From CAZJWR01 sp964549765 (lineage in GTDB: Bacteria > Zixibacteria > MSB-5A5 > GN15 > JAAZOE01): DNA of 64,000 nucleotides. Below are positions 8,639 to 16,483 of the stretch, in pieces (the first letter of the stretch is position 1; each line of letters opens with the position of its first letter). The position numbers were made by a program, and so were the translations under genes. The DNA is taken from contig CAZJWR010000003.1 in the NCBI GenBank assembly GCA_964549765.1, positions 55,456-119,455 of the forward strand, given 5' to 3'. Below the pieces are notes generated by a model. It worked only from the letters and a program-made list of their open reading frames with translations, made no database searches and was not told the DNA's origin.

Positions 8639-10204
8639 ATGGCGAATGCACCTCGGGAGCATTGGGGCACGCGAATCGGCGTCATCCTGGCCGTGGCCGG
8701 TTCGGCGGTCGGCCTGGGGAACTTCCTGCGGTTCCCTGTCCAGGCGGCCGAAAACGGCGGCGGGGCATTCATGATCCCCTATCTGCTGGCGCTGGTCTTT
8801 ATCGGCGTCCCCATGATGTGGGTGGAATGGACGGCCGGGCGCTATGGCGGCGGCTACGGTCATTCATCGGCTCCCGGCATTTTCCAGGCGTTGTGGAAAC
8901 GAAACCCGGCCATCAAATACGTCGGCGTCCTGGGGATACTCGGGCCGCTTATCATTTACATGTTTTATGTCTATATCGAGTCATGGACGCTGGCCTATTC
9001 CTATTATTCCCTGACCGGCAAACTGACCGCCGCCGCCAACGCCGGTCAGTTGACGGGATTCTTGTCCGGTCTCCAAGGGTTGAGCCAGAACGGCTGGTTT
9101 GCCAGCATGGCGCCCGCGTTCATCTTTTTCTGCATAACGTTTCTCATCAATATCGGGATAACGTATTTCGGCATCCGGGGCGGCATTGAAAAAGTCTGCA
9201 ATATCGCCCTGCCGATTTTGCTGATTTTCGGCGTCCTGCTGGCCATCCGCGTGCTGACGCTTTTTGCCCCCGATCCGTTACATCCCGATTGGAGCTCATT
9301 CAACGGACTTGGATTCTTATGGAATCCCGATTTCTCGGCGTTAAAATCGGGCAAGGTGTGGCTGGCGGCGGCGGGACAGGTGTTTTTCACGCTGTCGCTG
9401 GGGATGGGAGTGATACTGACCTATTCGAGCTACCTGCGCGAAACCGACGACATCGCCCTCTCCGGGCTGACGGCGGCCAGCACCAACGAATTCGCCGAAG
9501 TTATCCTGGGTGGGTCGATCATCGTCCCGGCGGCGTTCGTGTTTTTCGGCCCCGAAGGCATCGTCGATATCGCCAAATCGGGCGCGTTCAACCTCGGTTT
9601 CGTCACCATGCCGGGGATATTCGGGCATCTGCCGCTGGGACAACTGTTCAGTTTCCTCTGGTTCTTTATGCTTTTCCTGGCCGGCATCACGTCGTCGATA
9701 TCGCTGGCGCAACCGATGGTCGGCTTTCTGGAAGATGAGTTCGGCATGAGCCGCCGCCGAGCGGTGCTGATATTCGGCATCTTTACGTTTATACTCTGCC
9801 AACCGGCGGTATGGTTTCTATCCAACGGGGTTGTCGATGATCTTGATTTTTGGGGCGGAAACTTCTTCATCGTCCTTGGCGCCACGATCGAGATTATCCT
9901 GGTGGCGTGGATTTTCGGCATGGACAAGGCCTGGGCGGAAATGCATGTCGGGTCGAGTATCCGCGTACCTCGGATTTTTCGGTTCATTATCAAGTATATC
10001 ACGCCGGTGTTTCTCCTGATCATTCTCGGGACATGGTTCGTCCAGGACTGGATTCCGTTCATATTTATGGAAGGCGTGCCGTCGGAGAATATCCCCTACG
10101 TGCTGGGCACGCGGCTGGGTATTCTGGCCATATTCGTCCTCCTGTGCGCAATGGTCCGGGTAGCCTGGCAACGAAAGAAACGAGCGGCTCAAAAGGAGGT
10201 ATGA
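8639..10204 (+). CDS. Sodium-dependent NSS (SNF-family) transporter
   Basis: The 521-residue protein has about twelve membrane segments. The NSS signature comes right after the start: GSAVGLGNFLRFPVQAAENGGGAF, the helix-1 region that binds sodium and substrate in LeuT. Members import amino acids or related compounds with Na+. The ATG at 8639 is preceded by GGGAGGAA at good spacing, so the longer frame starting at 8567 is rejected. The tail (KKRAAQKEV) is coded by bases that also hold the ribosome-binding site of the next small gene. The substrate cannot be read from the sequence; the companion small subunit suggests a MetP-type Met/Ala importer. Confidence 0.95.
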   Translation: MANAPREHWGTRIGVILAVAGSAVGLGNFLRFPVQAAENGGGAFMIPYLLALVFIGVPMMWVEWTAGRYGGGYGHSSAPGIFQALWKRNPAIKYVGVLGILGPLIIYMFYVYIESWTLAYSYYSLTGKLTAAANAGQLTGFLSGLQGLSQNGWFASMAPAFIFFCITFLINIGITYFGIRGGIEKVCNIALPILLIFGVLLAIRVLTLFAPDPLHPDWSSFNGLGFLWNPDFSALKSGKVWLAAAGQVFFTLSLGMGVILTYSSYLRETDDIALSGLTAASTNEFAEVILGGSIIVPAAFVFFGPEGIVDIAKSGAFNLGFVTMPGIFGHLPLGQLFSFLWFFMLFLAGITSSISLAQPMVGFLEDEFGMSRRRAVLIFGIFTFILCQPAVWFLSNGVVDDLDFWGGNFFIVLGATIEIILVAWIFGMDKAWAEMHVGSSIRVPRIFRFIIKYITPVFLLIILGTWFVQDWIPFIFMEGVPSENIPYVLGTRLGILAIFVLLCAMVRVAWQRKKRAAQKEV

Positions 10205-10205
10205 T

Positions 10206-10316
10206 ATGGACGTCGGCGGATGGATCATGCTGGGATTTATGTGGGGCGGGGTCATCACCCTTTTGATCTACTGCTTCGCGAAAATCCTGACGACGGATAA
10301 AAGCACCGAGTTGTAG
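10206..10316 (+). CDS. Small NSS transporter subunit (MetS-like)
   Basis: This 36-residue ORF starts 1 nt after the transporter stop. AAAAGGAGG, placed inside the last codons of the transporter gene, lies at good spacing from the ATG. The protein is a single hydrophobic helix (IMLGFMWGGVITLLIYCFAKIL) with a short polar tail. Position, length and topology match the small partner subunits of NSS and SSS symporters (the MetPS type is the named case). A direct family match by sequence is not certain. Confidence 0.75.
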   Translation: MDVGGWIMLGFMWGGVITLLIYCFAKILTTDKSTEL

Positions 10317-10320
10317 CGAT

Positions 10321-11079
10321 CTACTCGAGCTTGACACCGACCAGCGTCGGGCAACACTCTCCGGCGTCGTTGGGAACTGACGAGCGATGCCGGTGCACTT
10401 CGAAGCCGGCCGCGGCCATTTCATCCAGCCATGTCTTCAGGGAAAATAATCCGAGCAAATGACAATCGGTTTCGATGGTTAGCTCTCCCCTCTGGCGGAT
10501 AAGATAGATCAGGTGGCATTCGTACCAGGTATCACCCGGATCGGGATCGTAGCTATTGTCGATGAGAGTGATTTCGATATCGTCTTTGGAATTGGTTAGC
10601 ACCGTCGTTTTGTTTTGACGAAAATCATCGGCGCATTCTTCGACATAAGTCACAAAAACTCCACCCGGACGGAGGTGGCTGTAGGCGGTATTGAACGCGG
10701 CGCGAAGGCTTTCGATGGTGCGCATATAGTTAATCGCGTCGAAGATGGTGACGGCGTCGAATCGATTCCCCAGCCGGACGGAACGCATGTCGCCCCGTAC
10801 ATAGGTAACCTCGGGATTCAACGCCCGGGCCAGCGACAGCATGTTCTCGCTGATGTCGACACCGGTAACCTGAAAATACCGTTTGAGAGTGTGATCGTTA
10901 TGCCCGCCCCCGCAACCGAAATTGATAACCCGTTCCACCGGGATAGACGCGTATTTGCGTATAAGACCGATCATTTCTTCGCTTTCGTCGACGTAATCCT
11001 CCGGAGGACTGATGATCGGCCATGTCCAGGCCAGATCGTCGTACAGGCGCCGTTTGTCGCGACTGACGAATGTCTTCAT
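10321..11079 (-). CDS. Class I SAM-dependent methyltransferase
   Basis: The 252-residue protein has a Rossmann-type SAM site: motif I VINFGCGGGHNDHTL, the acidic end of strand 2 (VTGVDIS), and motif IV-like FDAVTIFDAINYM. The substrate is unknown. The AGGGGAG before the ATG is strong. It follows the Mre11-like gene by 44 nt and is probably the last cistron of the nurA-herA-mre11 unit. It ends 4 nt from the convergent transporter operon. A link to DNA processing is only positional. Confidence 0.88.
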   Translation of the reverse strand: MKTFVSRDKRRLYDDLAWTWPIISPPEDYVDESEEMIGLIRKYASIPVERVINFGCGGGHNDHTLKRYFQVTGVDISENMLSLARALNPEVTYVRGDMRSVRLGNRFDAVTIFDAINYMRTIESLRAAFNTAYSHLRPGGVFVTYVEECADDFRQNKTTVLTNSKDDIEITLIDNSYDPDPGDTWYECHLIYLIRQRGELTIETDCHLLGLFSLKTWLDEMAAAGFEVHRHRSSVPNDAGECCPTLVGVKLE

Positions 11080-11123
11080 ACTCTCCCCTGTCTCATCCGT
11101 TGAAAGAATGCGATCTATCTATA

Positions 11124-12227
11124 TTACGACTCTTCGGCCTCGGCGCGACGAAGAAAATCCAGAGCCAGCTCCCGCAATTTATCCTTGTCGAGGTGTTCGA
11201 TCTTTTTGGCGTCGAGGAATTTGGAGAAGGCCTGATCCAGCCGCCCCAGATTCAAATCGGCGTAAAGGTTCTCCTCGGGCTTTTCCTCTTTCTCGAAACG
11301 CACATCGAGCGAAAAGGCCTCGTTTTTCAGGGCCGCGATACGGTCGAAGGGCAGTGCCCGGTAGGTTTCCTCGGGAATGTCGGTCAGCCGGATACGGATG
11401 ATTTTGTCTTCGGGCCGCTGAGCCCGGACGGCGTTTTCGAGTTTCGCGACGATATCGTCGGCACTTTGTCCCCTGGCGTCGACGGCCGGAAGATCGAGCA
11501 TGACGCGCGACGGGGTTTCGTGAAAGACGATCTTGTTTTCACCGGCATCAAGATTTACCTCGACGAATCCCTTGGCGTGTCCCGCTTCGGACTGCGACAG
11601 CCGTTCGGTCGATCCGGAATAATAAACCATCGGTTCGACCTCGGTGTAGTTGTGATAATGTCCCAGGGCGACATAATCGAATCCCCGGTGAAAATAGGAT
11701 GAGGCGATTTCCTGCTCGGACAGATCGGCCATCTGGAATTCCTTGATACCGGCGACGACGCCGTGCAGCATGAGGATATTATATTTCGCGTCGGGATCGG
11801 GTTCGATTTTATTCAATTCATCTTTGAGGATATCCGGCGTCAGGCAATGCGGCACGGCGGAAACGCTGCATTCGCCGATGCGCAGCCGTTCGTACCGGGA
11901 CTGGTATATGACATGGATGTTTTCGAAATCCCTGAAAATCGACAGCACTGCCCCGATATGCTTCTGCTTGGGGGCGTCATGATTGCCGGAGATGATCACC
12001 GTCGGGATGTTCGCTTCGCGTCCCAGCCGCAGGAGATGCTCCGTGGCGAAGGCGATAATCCGGTTGGGTGGATGCACCATATGGAAGAGATCGCCGGCGT
12101 TGATGACGATATCCGGCTTGAGCGCAATGATGCGATCTACCGCCTCGGCGAAACTATCGAGGATGTCCTGCTGGCGGCGGTCGCTTCCGGCGCCGAGATG
12201 ATTATCTGCAAAATGGACGATCCGCAT
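11124..12227 (-). CDS. Mre11/SbcD-like DNA repair nuclease
   Basis: The 367-residue metallophosphoesterase has the Mre11/SbcD motif set: DNH at 8-10, GDLFH at 45-49, GNHD at 81-84, then MLHG and GHYH further on. Two Mn2+ ions bind these residues and drive 3'-5' exonuclease and endonuclease activity on DNA ends. It starts 2 nt after the herA-like stop. The usual partner ATPase (Rad50/SbcC) is not next to it or anywhere in the window. A C-terminal region with Glu/Lys-rich helices (about 280-367) could be the Rad50-binding part. Confidence 0.92.
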   Translation of the reverse strand: MRIVHFADNHLGAGSDRRQQDILDSFAEAVDRIIALKPDIVINAGDLFHMVHPPNRIIAFATEHLLRLGREANIPTVIISGNHDAPKQKHIGAVLSIFRDFENIHVIYQSRYERLRIGECSVSAVPHCLTPDILKDELNKIEPDPDAKYNILMLHGVVAGIKEFQMADLSEQEIASSYFHRGFDYVALGHYHNYTEVEPMVYYSGSTERLSQSEAGHAKGFVEVNLDAGENKIVFHETPSRVMLDLPAVDARGQSADDIVAKLENAVRAQRPEDKIIRIRLTDIPEETYRALPFDRIAALKNEAFSLDVRFEKEEKPEENLYADLNLGRLDQAFSKFLDAKKIEHLDKDKLRELALDFLRRAEAEES

Positions 12228-12229
12228 GG

Positions 12230-13798
12230 TTAGAAGAAATCATCCGGGATTTTGTCTTTGACGTCGTCTGCTTTGCTATTGGCACGATTCTTCAAATAGT
12301 CTTCATAGAGAAATATCTTGAGCGGCAGGGCGAACGGTACGGTCGGCGACGTCAGCAGCGCCTCGCCGGCGGCCAGCGTCTGGATTTCGGTGCCGAGGGC
12401 GGAGATGTCCTGTTTGGCCGAGGAACGCATGATGGTGCGGTCGCGTTCATCGGCCAGTCCGAGGATGAAAATGGAATTGAGCTGCGACAGGAGTTCCTCG
12501 GAGAGCAATTTGGGCTGCTGCGTGATAACGCCTAGGCCGACTTTGAATTTACGACCCTCGCGGACAACCTGGTGGAAAATATTGCTGTCGCCCGCCGATG
12601 CTCCCAAGACCCGTTGCGCCTCTTCGAGCATGATCAGGCAGGGAGTGAGTGTGTCGAATTCTTCTCCCGATTGGTATTTGTATCTATAGCTGTTCAGGAC
12701 GGCGCGGGTGAGCACGGATGTGACCATCGTCTCTTCGGGAGTCGACAAATTGGCGGAATCGACCAGCACGGTGTATCCGTTTTGCAGGCGATTAACGACG
12801 TCGCCGCAAGTGGAGACGGACGAATCGAAATTGACGGTTTTGAAGTCCTCAAAACGTTGGGCGCGGCGTTTGAGCACGCCCAGAGTCGCCTCCTGGAATG
12901 ACGCGCTGGAAGCGGTCAACTCTTCGGCCAAGGATTCGATGTCTTTTCGTATCAACGTCCGCAGCCATTCCCTGCCATATTTGATGCGCACCGCCCAGAG
13001 GGCCTCCCGCTGGGCCTGCGTGAAGCTGAAAATCTGCTCGACGTCCTCGATTTCGATTTCATTGATGGAGATGGACAAGCTGTTGTGTTCGCCCTTTAAT
13101 TTTCGCCGGGTATACGTGGACAGGCGTTTCCCTGCCAGAGGGTGATCGGCCAGCCCCTTGCGCCGCCCCTTGCCCCCGTCGTGATATTCTCCGTGGGGGT
13201 CGAACATCAGCAGACCGTAACCCCGACTTTCCATTACAGCGGCGGCGAGCACCTTCATCAGGTTCGATTTACCCATGCCGGTCGTGGCGAAAATACCGAG
13301 GTGCTGCGACAGCGACCGTCCCTCAATGCCGAGCGGCAATTCCATGATCATCTCGCCGCAGCGGAGATTGCCAACGATAAGATCGCCGCTGTAATCCTTG
13401 AGAAATGTCATGGTTTCCTGATCGGGCAACGTCACCCGTGAAAAATGGGCCGGAATCGAACGGGGTCGATGAAATCGTCCCTGATACACGTAGCCGAGTG
13501 GCGAGCATTTGGCCAGCTTATACAAACGGCGGTCGGGATCGTGGATGCGATACGAACGGCCGTGCAGGTCCTCCTCCATCATCCGGCCGGCGGCTTTTTC
13601 GGCCCAATTAGCCTCGGCGCTCTCGTGACCGTAACTGATGTCGGTGATGCGCAGGAGATATTTCCGACCGGTCTGCTCGTCGTCGGCCATGACGATACCG
13701 CCGATGGACAACGGGGTGGTATAGAGGGAGCGGAAATGCAGTTCCGCTGCCGACCGTCCCACCAAACGTCCGATAAATGTCTGATTCGATTCGCTCAT
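12230..13798 (-). CDS. HerA-like DNA translocase/helicase ATPase
   Basis: The 522-residue FtsK/HerA-superfamily ATPase has an N-terminal beta-barrel HAS-like domain (about 1-130) and Walker A TTGMGKS at 172-178. The DPHGEY motif at 200-205, Walker B (CLIMLEEAQRV) and ITQQPKLLSEELLSQ are the conserved HerA pattern. HerA hexamers bind NurA and drive resection of DNA ends. The ATG overlaps the nurA stop by 4 nt (ATGA), supporting a stoichiometric complex. HerA homologues also occur in phage-defence operons, so a defence role is an alternative. Confidence 0.92.
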   Translation of the reverse strand: MSESNQTFIGRLVGRSAAELHFRSLYTTPLSIGGIVMADDEQTGRKYLLRITDISYGHESAEANWAEKAAGRMMEEDLHGRSYRIHDPDRRLYKLAKCSPLGYVYQGRFHRPRSIPAHFSRVTLPDQETMTFLKDYSGDLIVGNLRCGEMIMELPLGIEGRSLSQHLGIFATTGMGKSNLMKVLAAAVMESRGYGLLMFDPHGEYHDGGKGRRKGLADHPLAGKRLSTYTRRKLKGEHNSLSISINEIEIEDVEQIFSFTQAQREALWAVRIKYGREWLRTLIRKDIESLAEELTASSASFQEATLGVLKRRAQRFEDFKTVNFDSSVSTCGDVVNRLQNGYTVLVDSANLSTPEETMVTSVLTRAVLNSYRYKYQSGEEFDTLTPCLIMLEEAQRVLGASAGDSNIFHQVVREGRKFKVGLGVITQQPKLLSEELLSQLNSIFILGLADERDRTIMRSSAKQDISALGTEIQTLAAGEALLTSPTVPFALPLKIFLYEDYLKNRANSKADDVKDKIPDDFF

Positions 13799-14862
13799 GG
13801 TATGGTCGTGTCCAGCAAGTCCGCGTTTAGACGGTCATGCGCGTCTCCTGATAGATAATGCCATAGTTCGCGGGGAAAGTCAATATGTTCGAGGGCGCGT
13901 TCGAGCGTTTCGCAGATGTGGTTTCGCAGAATTCCATCGATACGGGCCAGCCGATGGGCCGCCGCCAAGGGATAAGGATAGCCCGCGAATTCGATATCAT
14001 CCGAAATCGAAACCAGCGCGGCGAAAACATCGTCGATATCATCATCGTAGCGATTGATGTCTATTCGATACGGTTTGTCCGCATACGAATGCAACTGGGC
14101 CAAGTAGATATTGCCCAGCCAGCCGCTCGTTTCGGGCAGATCCCGATTCAGGCGCCTGTACCACAGGCCGGTGCCAGCATCCTTCGGTGCGGTGTCACCC
14201 ATACGGCTGTCCAGCGGAAGCGAGTTATTGACCGACAGCGAGCTTTGTTTCGTTACCGCGGCGACATGGATTTTTCGTTCCGTTGCGAGGCGCATGAGAC
14301 GCCGCTGATGTTCCAGGTTGAACGCCGGATGTCCCCGGAGCGAACCATCGACAAGGACCAGACTATCCGATTCCGCGTCCTCGATCAGACTTTCGAGCAG
14401 CCGCCATTCGGCCAGCCAGCGGAGATCATCGACCGCTCGCGCCGGAACCGACGGATTATATCCGCCGGGAATGTCGGCGGCGTATTCGCGGACGATGTCG
14501 GCCGCCGCCGAGCGATCATAAGCGACGACTTCCGGCGGTGAACATTGCTCCCGCAGGCGGACCCGGTCGCGGAAACACACCATCCCCGCCCGCCATGCGA
14601 TCACCTCGGCCAGGCCGCCGTATCCGACGACGGCCGACCCGCCGTCGACGGCGTAAACCGTGGCAACATGAGCCGCGGCAGTTATGTCATGTCTCGGGGC
14701 GTCGTCAAGGGATTTGACCAATTGCGGCGATCCTATCTTGTCGTCGGTCGGCATGGATTCCTGCTGGGCCGGGGTGGCGGCGTAGAGAGTCTTCAATTCG
14801 CGCGCCACGCGGGCAGCGGTGTCGTATTCGAGACAATTATGTTCGCCGGTAACGTAGGGCAT
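13795..14862 (-). CDS. NurA-domain nuclease
   Basis: The 355-residue protein matches the NurA nuclease family by its two acidic signatures, VYAVDGGSA (Asp73) and LVLVDGSLRG (Asp172), which bind Mn2+ in an RNase-H-like fold. Overlap with the HerA-like gene confirms the pairing. The ATG at 14862 has no Shine-Dalgarno. It sits directly after the T-run of a terminator hairpin, and a promoter places the first transcribed base at or next to this ATG, so the message looks leaderless. An internal ATG at residue 37, after CAGGAATCC, is the alternative start and would keep both motifs. Confidence 0.87.
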   Translation of the reverse strand: MPYVTGEHNCLEYDTAARVARELKTLYAATPAQQESMPTDDKIGSPQLVKSLDDAPRHDITAAAHVATVYAVDGGSAVVGYGGLAEVIAWRAGMVCFRDRVRLREQCSPPEVVAYDRSAAADIVREYAADIPGGYNPSVPARAVDDLRWLAEWRLLESLIEDAESDSLVLVDGSLRGHPAFNLEHQRRLMRLATERKIHVAAVTKQSSLSVNNSLPLDSRMGDTAPKDAGTGLWYRRLNRDLPETSGWLGNIYLAQLHSYADKPYRIDINRYDDDIDDVFAALVSISDDIEFAGYPYPLAAAHRLARIDGILRNHICETLERALEHIDFPRELWHYLSGDAHDRLNADLLDTTIP

Positions 14863-14863
14863 G

Positions 14864-14894
14864 AAAAAATATATGCGGCCAGCGAGCCGGCCGC
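14864..14894 (-). terminator. Intrinsic terminator after the second NtrC-type regulator
   Basis: An 8-bp stem with one G-U pair (14894-14887 with 14882-14875) and a CTCG loop is followed by A-T steps and six T residues (14869-14864). It ends the prsK/prsR operon 1 nt before the nurA ATG. Confidence 0.8.
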
Positions 14895-14896
14895 AA
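14868..14896 (-). promoter_or_regulatory. Promoter overlapping the terminator, for leaderless nurA
   Basis: TTGCGG (14896-14891), a 17-bp spacer and TATATT (14873-14868) put the start 5-6 nt downstream, on the A of the nurA ATG. The spacer is the terminator hairpin itself. The overlap is seen directly; promoter function is predicted. Confidence 0.5.
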
Positions 14897-14943
14897 GTTT
14901 ATATCAGAACGGATAGACAAAAATGTGATCGGCGAACGGGGTG

Positions 14944-16377
14944 TTAATATATTCCGTAGCGGCTGATACGATCACGGAGGGTATTGCGCGAAATCCCCAG
15001 CATTTCCGAGGCTTTCACTTGGTTCGAATTGTAATGCTTGAGACAGGCGGCGATCAGCGCCTTTTCCATCGACGATTGCATCAATTGATAGGCGCGGCCG
15101 AAACTTCCGGCCACCAAGCGCGGGAAAATCGGGTCGATGAGCCGTTCGAACATGGCCATGTAATCTTCCTGGAGGCTTTCCAGATCGATTTCGATCTTGT
15201 TGTTTTCCTCATTGAAGATCGGAAAATCTTCAGCCTGCAATTCATCGTTCTTGGCCATGACCATAGCGGTATGGATGTTGTTTTCCAGTTCGCGGACGTT
15301 TCCCGGCCAGATGTATTTATTCAGCATCGTCTTGGCTTTTTTGGAGACGGACTTGATGTTGCTATTGAGCGTCTTGTTGTACTTTTTGATAAAATGATCG
15401 ACGAGAAGCGACACGTCTTCCTTGCGCTCTCTCAGCGGCGGCATATAAATGGACACAACTTTCAGGCGATAGAACAGATCGACGCGGAAGGAACCGTCCT
15501 TCATGCACTGCACCAACGATTTATTGGTGGCGGCGATAATCCGGACGTCGACTTTGATGGTTTCGTTGCCGCCGAGCCGTTCGAATTCCTTTTCCTGCAA
15601 TACCCGAAGGACTTTGCCCTGGGTCAGCATAGACATATCGGCGACTTCGTCGAGGAAAATCGTCCCCTGGTCGCACTGTTCGAATTTACCGATGCGCTTG
15701 AAGTAGGCTCCGGTAAAAGCGCCCTTTTCATGACCGAACAGTTCCGATTCGAGCAGGGTATCGGAAAGGGCTGCACAGTTGACCGATAAAAACAGATTGT
15801 TTCGCCGCAGGCTGTTGCGATGGATGGCCCGCGCCACCAGTTCCTTGCCCGTGCCCGACTCACCGAATATCAGTACCGCCGCGTCGGTCTTGGCCACCTG
15901 ACCGATCAATTTGGCGATTTCGACGATTTCAGGAGATTGCCCGACGATTTCATCGGGAACATGTTCGTCCTCGGCGGGGGGCTGTTCCGGGTGACGGCGC
16001 GATTCCTGGCGCCCGAACCCGCAGGCTTTATTGACCGTATCGATCAGCTTGTTCACTTCGAACGGTTTGGTCAGGTACTCGTATGCCCCCTCCCGCATCG
16101 CCTCCATGGCGTTTTCGGTGGAGATGAATCCGGAGATGACGATCACTGGCAGTTTCTGGTCGATCTTTTTTATGTCTCGCAGGACATCGAGGCCGGAGCA
16201 GGAAGGGAGATTCACGTCGAGCATGACCAGGTCAAGATCTTCCTTGTTGGCGGTGACATACCGGGATGTCTCCTGCCCGTCATCAAGACGGTGGAAGGCG
16301 TACTTCTCCGGGTCGAATAGATTTATTACCGAATTTGAGAGATCAATATCGTCATCGACAAGCAGTATGTTCTTCAT
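14944..16377 (-). CDS. Sigma-54-dependent NtrC-family response regulator
   Basis: The 477-residue protein has a receiver domain (phosphoacceptor Asp54, acidic pocket DDD at 8-10, switch Lys104), then an AAA+ sigma-54 activator domain (Walker A GESGTGKE 172-179, intact GAFTGA 219-224). A Fis-type helix-turn-helix at the C-terminus ends in ASEMLGISRNTLRDRI. It activates sigma-54 RNA polymerase from upstream sites. It lies 106 nt downstream of prsR and may share the PrsK kinase or answer another one. The linker between receiver and AAA+ domains (about 122-143) is His/Pro/Glu-rich. Confidence 0.95.
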   Translation of the reverse strand: MKNILLVDDDIDLSNSVINLFDPEKYAFHRLDDGQETSRYVTANKEDLDLVMLDVNLPSCSGLDVLRDIKKIDQKLPVIVISGFISTENAMEAMREGAYEYLTKPFEVNKLIDTVNKACGFGRQESRRHPEQPPAEDEHVPDEIVGQSPEIVEIAKLIGQVAKTDAAVLIFGESGTGKELVARAIHRNSLRRNNLFLSVNCAALSDTLLESELFGHEKGAFTGAYFKRIGKFEQCDQGTIFLDEVADMSMLTQGKVLRVLQEKEFERLGGNETIKVDVRIIAATNKSLVQCMKDGSFRVDLFYRLKVVSIYMPPLRERKEDVSLLVDHFIKKYNKTLNSNIKSVSKKAKTMLNKYIWPGNVRELENNIHTAMVMAKNDELQAEDFPIFNEENNKIEIDLESLQEDYMAMFERLIDPIFPRLVAGSFGRAYQLMQSSMEKALIAACLKHYNSNQVKASEMLGISRNTLRDRISRYGIY

Positions 16378-16483
16378 GTATTTCGGTCCCCATAAGTTAC
16401 TATGGTATAGTATTCTAATCGGTTGAATCGGGGGGTTATTTAGCGGGAATTGTGCAAATTCTTAACGATGAAAAAAATAAATG

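Noticed and set aside
10301..10330. Possible bidirectional terminator between the NSS unit and the methyltransferase
   Set aside because: There are short complementary pieces but no stable stem with a T-run.
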